Of a stretch of DNA of 64,000 bases, positions 58,590-64,000 are shown in pieces. The notes under the pieces are model-generated. The model did not search any database, had not been told where the DNA came from, and was given only the letters and a program-made list of their open reading frames with translations. Each line of letters begins with the position of its first letter. Positions within the stretch are counted from its first letter, which is position 1. Source of the stretch: Halichondria panicea (Eukaryota; Porifera; Demospongiae; Suberitida; Halichondriidae); NCBI RefSeq assembly GCF_963675165.1, contig NC_087381.1, forward strand, positions 2,666,001-2,730,000, written 5' to 3'. Position numbers and translations under genes: made by a program.

Positions 58590-59715
58590 AGGAGCTATAA
58601 TAATAATAATAATAATTATGGTTTCTCAACACATTATAATGAAATGCAATTATAAGTTATGATTTAACAAAAGGGTGAGTTGAAGGCTAAACTGAACTTG
58701 TCAGTTAGCCGTAAGTAATAAAATACAATAATAATAATTATGGACATACACAATTACAAAAAAAGAAAAAAAAAATGATACCAGATGAATATAAGAATTA
58801 AGTGGGCGAATGATGATGGCATGGCTGAACATTTATTACAAGGGCAAGAAAAATGGTAGGTGCAAGGATTGTCAGATGTGAAGTTTTTTATGAAATGAGA
58901 CCAGAGATATTTAAATATGACGTGTTTTATACATTTTGATGATAGAGTTAAGTCAATAGGAGGTAGCTTGTTCCATAGTTTTGGTAAGCGGTTAAAATAG
59001 AAGTGACTTTGTAGGTGTGAGGAAGAGAGGACGTGCTTTAAAGTTAACTTGCTGGACGAACGGGTATTGGTATTATCTTGAAAATTTATATAACTACGAA
59101 TGTTGAATCGCACAGAGGGATTTTTTAGCGAATTAACTAGAAACATGATGTCTGCCATTTCAAGATAATACATTAAAGGCATTATTTCAAGTTTTATCAG
59201 GCAATTTCTGTAGTCCATTGAGTTTCCAATAATAAACTTGGTTGCCCTTCTCTGTACTGTTTCTAGTTTGCGGATGTCTTTGATCAGAGCAGGTCGCCAT
59301 ATCTGAGAACAATACGATAATTGTGATCGAACGAGGGAAATAAATAATTTCTTTTTCACTGAAACTGTTGAGGTTGATGAAAATGTACGCTTTAGCAAAC
59401 CCAAGATACGATATGCCGCTGAGCAGATGTGCTCATAGTGATTTGTCCAGTTAAGGTTGTTGTCTTTAAGGGTAGTTTTAGATGAAATAGTCTGGTCGCC
59501 TAGCTTGTAGTTAAAGTCTAAAACGGAGTGATTAGCACGATGGAACTGCATTATAATACACTTGGAGGCATTGAAATGTAAACTCCATTTAGTACTCCAA
59601 TCTGAGAGGCTTGTTAAATTGGCTTGTAATTGATCACAGTCTGAAGTAGATGAGATTGAATGAGAGCATTTTGTGTCATCAGCAAACAGATATACTTTAC
59701 CGTTGGGTAATAGCT
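58590..59715 (-). pseudogene. 5'-truncated LINE (non-LTR retrotransposon) RT C-terminus
   Basis: The frame from 59715 to 58754 is continuous for about 320 residues. It enters with LPNGKVYLFADDTKCSHS, where FADD is the RT catalytic box, then WSTKWSLHFNASKCIIMQ and LKDNNLNWTNHYEHIC, then the thumb-like region around RSQLSYCSQIWRPALIKDIR. This is typical of jockey/CR1-group LINE proteins. A repeated ATT/AAT tail near 58594-58613 may be the element's 3' end. The N-terminal endonuclease and most of RT are absent, as expected for 5' truncation. Confidence 0.85.
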
Positions 59716-59716
59716 A

Positions 59717-59795
59717 GGTCTAGCCTCTTTCACCGGCACGGCCTTCTAAGAGTGATTCCCTGATGAAGTGCGGCCTGGGATCGTATTGTTCTCAG
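59717..59795. repeat. Degenerate TAGCCTC-type terminus pair
   Basis: TAGCCTCTTTCACCGGCACG at 59730 and GCGGCCTGGGATCG at 59781 resemble the family termini, but no target duplication or clean right end is visible. Confidence 0.4.
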
Positions 59796-60183
59796 ATATG
59801 GCGATTTCTGTAGTCCATTGAGTTTCCAATAATAAACTAGTTGGGCAGAGCCCGACCGTCCCTGACGGGAGGTCGGGTTTCAAGCCTATGTCAAGATTTG
59901 TCTTGCTGAATTATGTAACACGCTGATAAGCAGCTATGAATAATCATTTTATTCTATGAATATTATTATTCTGAAGTGGGGTGTTAACCAATTTTACCTT
60001 GCTTGAGGTTGCGCAACCGGACGTGACACAGACCACAGTAGAAATGCTGCAATCTGATTGGGCTGCAACTATAGTTGCAGCAAAGACAAATCCTGACATA
60101 GGCTTGAAACCCTACCTCCCGTCAGGGACGGTCGGGCTCCGCCCAACTAATAATAAACTTGGTTGCCCTTCTCTGTACTGCAA
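59795..60183 (-). pseudogene. Second short LINE fragment, rearranged and interrupted
   Basis: ATTTCTGTAGTCCATTGAG through GGTTGCCCTTCTCTGTACTG equals 59214-59258 but is split by the element at 59838-60149. The adjoining CGTATTGTTCTCAGATATGG is the inverse of 59291-59311, so this copy contains an inversion. Confidence 0.8.
59838..60149. mobile_element. 312 bp MITE with about 72 bp TIRs and a 9 bp target duplication
   Basis: Termini are TAGTTGGGC and its inverse. The arms include CCGACCGTCCCTGACGGGAG. ATAATAAAC flanks both sides (59829-59837 and 60150-60158), and the intact LINE copy at 59239-59247 shows the empty site. This is a third terminal type with a 9 bp target. Confidence 0.94.
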
Positions 60184-60195
60184 CCAGTAATCATA

Positions 60196-60362
60196 GGCTA
60201 GCAAGGAGCATTAACTGGAGAGGTAAGAATCAACAGTGCAAAACACTACTGTTGCTATAGATCTCAAGTGGTTGCTAAGATAAGAGGGGTGTGGCCATCT
60301 GCTATGTCTGAGCATGCTCAGTAGGCAAACAATGGCGACCTCACCTCTGCACTCAAGAATTT
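60196..60362. repeat. Inverted copy of the 10220-10400 segment
   Basis: GCAAAACACTACTGTTGC and GCTATGTCTGAGCATGCTCA match the foldback loop in reverse complement. Confidence 0.75.
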
Positions 60363-60369
60363 AAAAAGT

Positions 60370-61440
60370 GGTGGTTGGCTTTGATGAGAAACGCGTCAAC
60401 AGCATAAGATGCATCAGGTCACTAGTACTTACAGACAGGTATATACATCAAGTTTCAAATTGCAGATTGGTACATGCATGCGAGGTCTAGTCGGGCTATG
60501 CATTTATCCTCGTCTGCATGAGGCTGATGTGAGTTTGGAGCCAGCATTCATAGATGTGCTGACTGGTTTCTTGGTTTTTGTCCATACCAGGCCTCATAGG
60601 GAGTTATTTGATCGTGTTTTTCTGGCATTCGATATTTTGGACACACTCATGCAGGAGACTGTAGGAGAGTTTGGGAACAGAACAAACAACACGTTCTCAA
60701 CTGTTCGTTTTTCCATCAGGCAACAATACTTCTATATTATTTTTATACCTGTACAGTTCTTTCAGCAGTGCCATCTTGAATTGTCTCCAAACGCTTCAGC
60801 TTTATAAACTTGCTGTCGTCATTATACACATTGATACGACATGTTGCACCATACTCAACCATCCAGCTTCTTTTCGAGACGTAACAAAAAGTCCATCGCT
60901 TTCTTGTTTCTTGGCAGTTTTTGCGTCTTGCTTGAACTTCTGCGATGCAAATAATTTCCGGCAGTCTTTCTTGTGCGGACTTGTGAAAAAAATGGCAAGT
61001 ATAAAATTGGCGTTTCTTCCCACTCTTCTGTTTTGCAAACAGGCTGCATGTGCATGCATTGTGGTTTTCTCACTCACTTTTGTCTCACTTTTGTTTCTCG
61101 GTCACAACAGCTCACTTATAGGCACATTTTCGGACTGTACCTCTAACACTGTCACCAGCTAGTACGTTAATGATTCCGGCAGGCTAAGAGCCAGGAGGTG
61201 CACCACTATGTCTTCCTCCGATACTGCGTCTCCAATCACTACAAGTGTTTCGAAAATCTTGTTTATCTTGATGTGTTTGTCAGTGTACTCCTTCTTTGAG
61301 CCTCAGGGTGTAAGCTTTCTTCTCATGCATATGTAGCTTGTTAGCCCGCTGGAACTGCTTCCAGCCTAGTTCAGACTGTGCTCCTGGCTCTCTTAGCAAC
61401 GGGTCCACTGCAAATAACGAGTGTTGCAAGCTGAGCTGTG
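60370..61440 (-). pseudogene. Copia remnant with internal deletion (gag and protease fused to an RT piece)
   Basis: 61200-61420 reads KQFQRANKLHMHEKKAYTLR and VVIGDAVSEEDIVVHLLA, typical Copia gag. 60839-60861 reads VEYGATCR, a decayed protease site (DSGATC in intact elements). 60380-60560 matches the RT segment at 53260-53380. The sequence between protease and that RT segment is missing. Plus-strand ORFs here (60409-60807, 60671-61162) are shadows. Confidence 0.8.
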
Positions 61441-62125
61441 CTAATGCCTCTCACCGTTGTTTTGCTTTCACTCAAATTAGAAGAGGTGAAGAGGTATAAT
61501 TATATGTTATTATTGTTGATTGTTGCAAATGTTGACAAAATTGAATTGGCTAGCATTATCTCTAGTGCAATAGAGATACTTTAGCTGACTCAGCTTGTTG
61601 AAGCACTAGAAATCCATAAACTACTCTAATGCCGATGTTGAGTAAAAGTCTGCGAGGACAGAGTCAATTAATGCCTTAGCAAATTCGAGAAATACAATAT
61701 GCGGGTATATTTCGAGGTTATACACTTTTGCGGAATGACCGTTAGAAAGGTTTTCGCGGAATTAAGTTTCATAGAATAGCTGAACAGCCTTTCTGCAGCA
61801 TGATATTAAATTCGTGAGTATAAATGTTTGCAGTATAGACGAACATTTATACCGTCGAAATATACCTGCTATATATAATTATACGGTACATTAATGACAT
61901 AGGTGAAGGGATCTCCTCCGAGTATAACTGTTTGCTGCACAATATACAGATGTGTGAACAGCCAAAATAATATCATGCATGTATAACTCCAACGAGACAG
62001 AACTACATGGCGGCTATCGTTCAGGGCATGTATATACCCCCTTGTCAAGGCTATACCTTGGTATAAAAAGTCACAATTCATGAATATAATTAAACCTCTA
62101 TAATGAGGGTATAGGCATCAATATT
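61441..62125. other. Intergenic stretch with a MITE
   Basis: No gene was seen. The second-type MITE lies at 61701-61889. Confidence 0.45.
61701..61889. mobile_element. Second MITE type (GGGTATATTTC termini)
   Basis: Begins GCGGGTATATTTCGAGG and ends GTCGAAATATACCTGC followed by TATATATAATTATACGGTA. Homologous to 45205-45360 in reverse orientation. Confidence 0.7.
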
Positions 62126-62179
62126 ATGGCTACATTCCATTCCAATAAGTGTACGTACGCATGGAGTGTAACATATAAT

Positions 62180-63757
62180 TATGTCACTACTGTAACAACT
62201 GTAACACCAGTCACCACTGTAACAACTGTAACATCTGTCAACATTGTAACAACTGTAACAACTGTAACACTTGTCACCACTGTAACGCTAGTCACCACTG
62301 TAACAACTGTAACGTCTGTCAGCACTGTAACAACTGTAACACATGTCACCAATGCAACACATGTCACCACTGTAACAACTGTAACACTTGTCACCACTGT
62401 AACAACTGTAACACCAGTCACAACTGTAACAACTGTCACATGTCACAACTGTAACAACTGTAACACCAGTCACAACTGTAACACTTGTCACCACTGTAAC
62501 AACTGTAACACCAGTCACAACTGTAACAACTGTAACACTAGTCACAACTGTAACAACTGTAACGCTAGTCACCACTGTAACAACTGTAACATCTGTCAAC
62601 ACTGTAACAACTGTAACACATGTCACCAATGCAACACATGTCACCACTGTAACAACTGTAAAACCAGTCACCACTGTAACAACTGTAACACCAGTCACAA
62701 CTGTAACAACTGTAGCACTTGTCACCACTGTAACAACTGTAACACATGTCACCAATGCAACACATGTCACCACTGTAACGCTAGTCACCACTGTAACAAC
62801 TGTAACATCTGTCAACACTGTAACAACTGTAACACATGTCACCAATGCAACACATGTCACCACTGTAACAACTGTAACACCAGTCACCACTGTAACAACT
62901 GTAACACTTGTCACCACTGTAACACATGTCACCACTGTAACGCTAGTCACCACTGTAACAACTGTAACACTAGTCACAACTGTAACAACTGTAACACTTG
63001 TCACCACTGTAACAACTGTAACACATGTCACCAATGCAACACATGTCACCACTGTAACGCTAGTCACCACTGTAACAACTGTAACACATGTCACCACTGT
63101 AACAACTGTAACATCTGTCAGCACTGTAACAATTGTAACAACTGTAACAACTGTAACACCAGTCACCACTGTAACAACTGTAACGCTAGTCACAACTGTA
63201 ACACTAGTCACAACTGTAACAACTGTAACACCAGTCACCACTGTAACAACTGTAACACTTGTCACCACTGTAACACTAGTCACAACTGTAACAACTGTAA
63301 CACTTGTCACCACTGTAACGACTGTAACACCAGTCACCACTGTAACAACTGTAACACCAGTCACCACTGTAACAACTGTAACACTTGTCACCACTGTAAC
63401 ACTAGTCACAACTGTAACAACTGTAACACTTGTCACCACTGTAACAACTGTAACATGTCACCAATGCAACACATGTCACCACTGTAACGCTAGTCACCAC
63501 GTCACCACTGTAACAACTGTAACACCAGCCACCACTGTAACACTAGTCATAACTGTAACAACTGTAGCACTTGTAACACTAGTCACAAATGTAACAACTG
63601 TCACCACTGTAACAACTGTAACACATGTCACCAATGCAACACATGTCACCACTGTAACAACTGTAACACTAGTCACCACTGTAACAACTGTAACATCTGT
63701 CACCACTGTAACAACTGTAACACATGTCACCAATGCAACACACGTCACTACTGTAAC
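62180..63757 (+). repeat. 9 bp-unit satellite with 27 bp higher-order period
   Basis: Built from ACTGTAACA, ACTGTAACA and (C/T)(C/A/T)(A/T)GTCACC-type 9-mers, so two like units alternate with a third. Variants with CCAATGCAACACATGTCACC mark longer higher-order repeats. Since 9 is a multiple of 3, long frames stay open on both strands (453 and 383 codons), which is not evidence of a gene. Confidence 0.95.
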
Positions 63758-63794
63758 ACTTTAGTCTGGCACCACTATAGACTATAAGTACTAT

Positions 63795-64000
63795 AAGAAC
63801 TAGTGTTACAGTTGTTGCATGTGTTACAGTGGTGACAAGTGTTACAGTTGTGACTAGCGTTACAGATGTTACAGTGGTGGCATGTTGTTACAGTTGTGAC
63901 TAGTGTTACAGTTGTTACAGTGGTGACTGGTGTTACAGTTGTTACAGTTGTGACTAGTGTTACAGTTGTTACAGTTGTGACAAGTGTTACAGTTGTTACA
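63795..64000 (-). repeat. Inverted continuation of the 9 bp satellite
   Basis: After a 40 bp non-repeat spacer (63758-63797) the same 9-mers appear in reverse complement (TGTTACAGT) and continue past the window end. Confidence 0.93.

Noticed and set aside
60409..61162. Plus-strand ORFs of 132 and 163 residues
   Set aside because: The opposite strand carries recognisable Copia gag and protease motifs, so the plus frames are shadows.
62126..63487. 453-codon ORF rich in His-Cys-Asn
   Set aside because: It is the 9 bp satellite read in a frame that cannot close, and the opposite strand is equally open (383 codons). No coding signal beyond repeat periodicity.

Overview
The window is eukaryotic, AT-rich and dominated by repeats. 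It has spliced genes with GT-AG introns (the shortest clear one is 52 nt), TATA-type promoters, LTR and non-LTR retrotransposons and very many small inverted-repeat elements. Gene content (a carbohydrate sulfotransferase, a POT-type transporter, a TRAF-type RING leader fragment, expanded secreted metalloproteases, a pseudokinase) suggests an early-branching metazoan. A demosponge is my best guess, but this rests on recalled family resemblance and not on a search.

Layout. 1-6.2 kb is a large inverted repeat whose arms carry a ~160 bp satellite and which ends in a perfect 40 bp palindrome. 6.2-12.3 kb holds a block duplicated at 50-52 kb, a Copia remnant and a foldback element with two datable nested insertions. 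13.0-14.7 kb holds another foldback and a 1.03 kb element with 9 bp target duplications. 17.7-18.3 kb has a possible membrane exon and a tandem array of the palindrome TTGCCGCGGCAA. 19.5-21.4 kb is a four-exon secreted zinc metalloprotease. 22.4-24.5 kb is a minisatellite split by a 1.1 kb element. 24.6-27.2 kb is nested foldbacks. 29.7-34.1 kb is a complete but defective Gypsy element with both LTRs and an ATTAT target duplication. It lies 26 bp beyond the stop codon of a carbohydrate sulfotransferase (34.2-35.5 kb).

39.7-42.7 kb is a five-exon coiled-coil/kinase-like gene lacking the catalytic Asp. 42.8-43.9 kb is tandem repeats, and 36.8-37.4 and 43.9-44.5 kb are a duplicated pair. 45.4-49.4 kb holds the second metalloprotease gene, two broken 3' fragments of the family and a Gypsy pol fragment. 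52.5-54.1 kb is a Copia remnant, 55.1-56.6 kb a POT-family transporter, 57.7-61.4 kb foldback, LINE and Copia remnants with a further 9 bp TSD element, and 62.2-64.0 kb a 9 bp-unit satellite that inverts.

The most coherent new observation is a family of non-autonomous elements with termini TAGCCTCGA...TCGAGGCTA and 9-10 bp target duplications. Five full copies range from 43 bp to 1.1 kb. One empty site is preserved in the partner arm of a foldback. The target size suggests Mutator-like mobilisation. The two metalloprotease genes share exon phases and a TATA box at the same place, and are best read as a recent local gene family.
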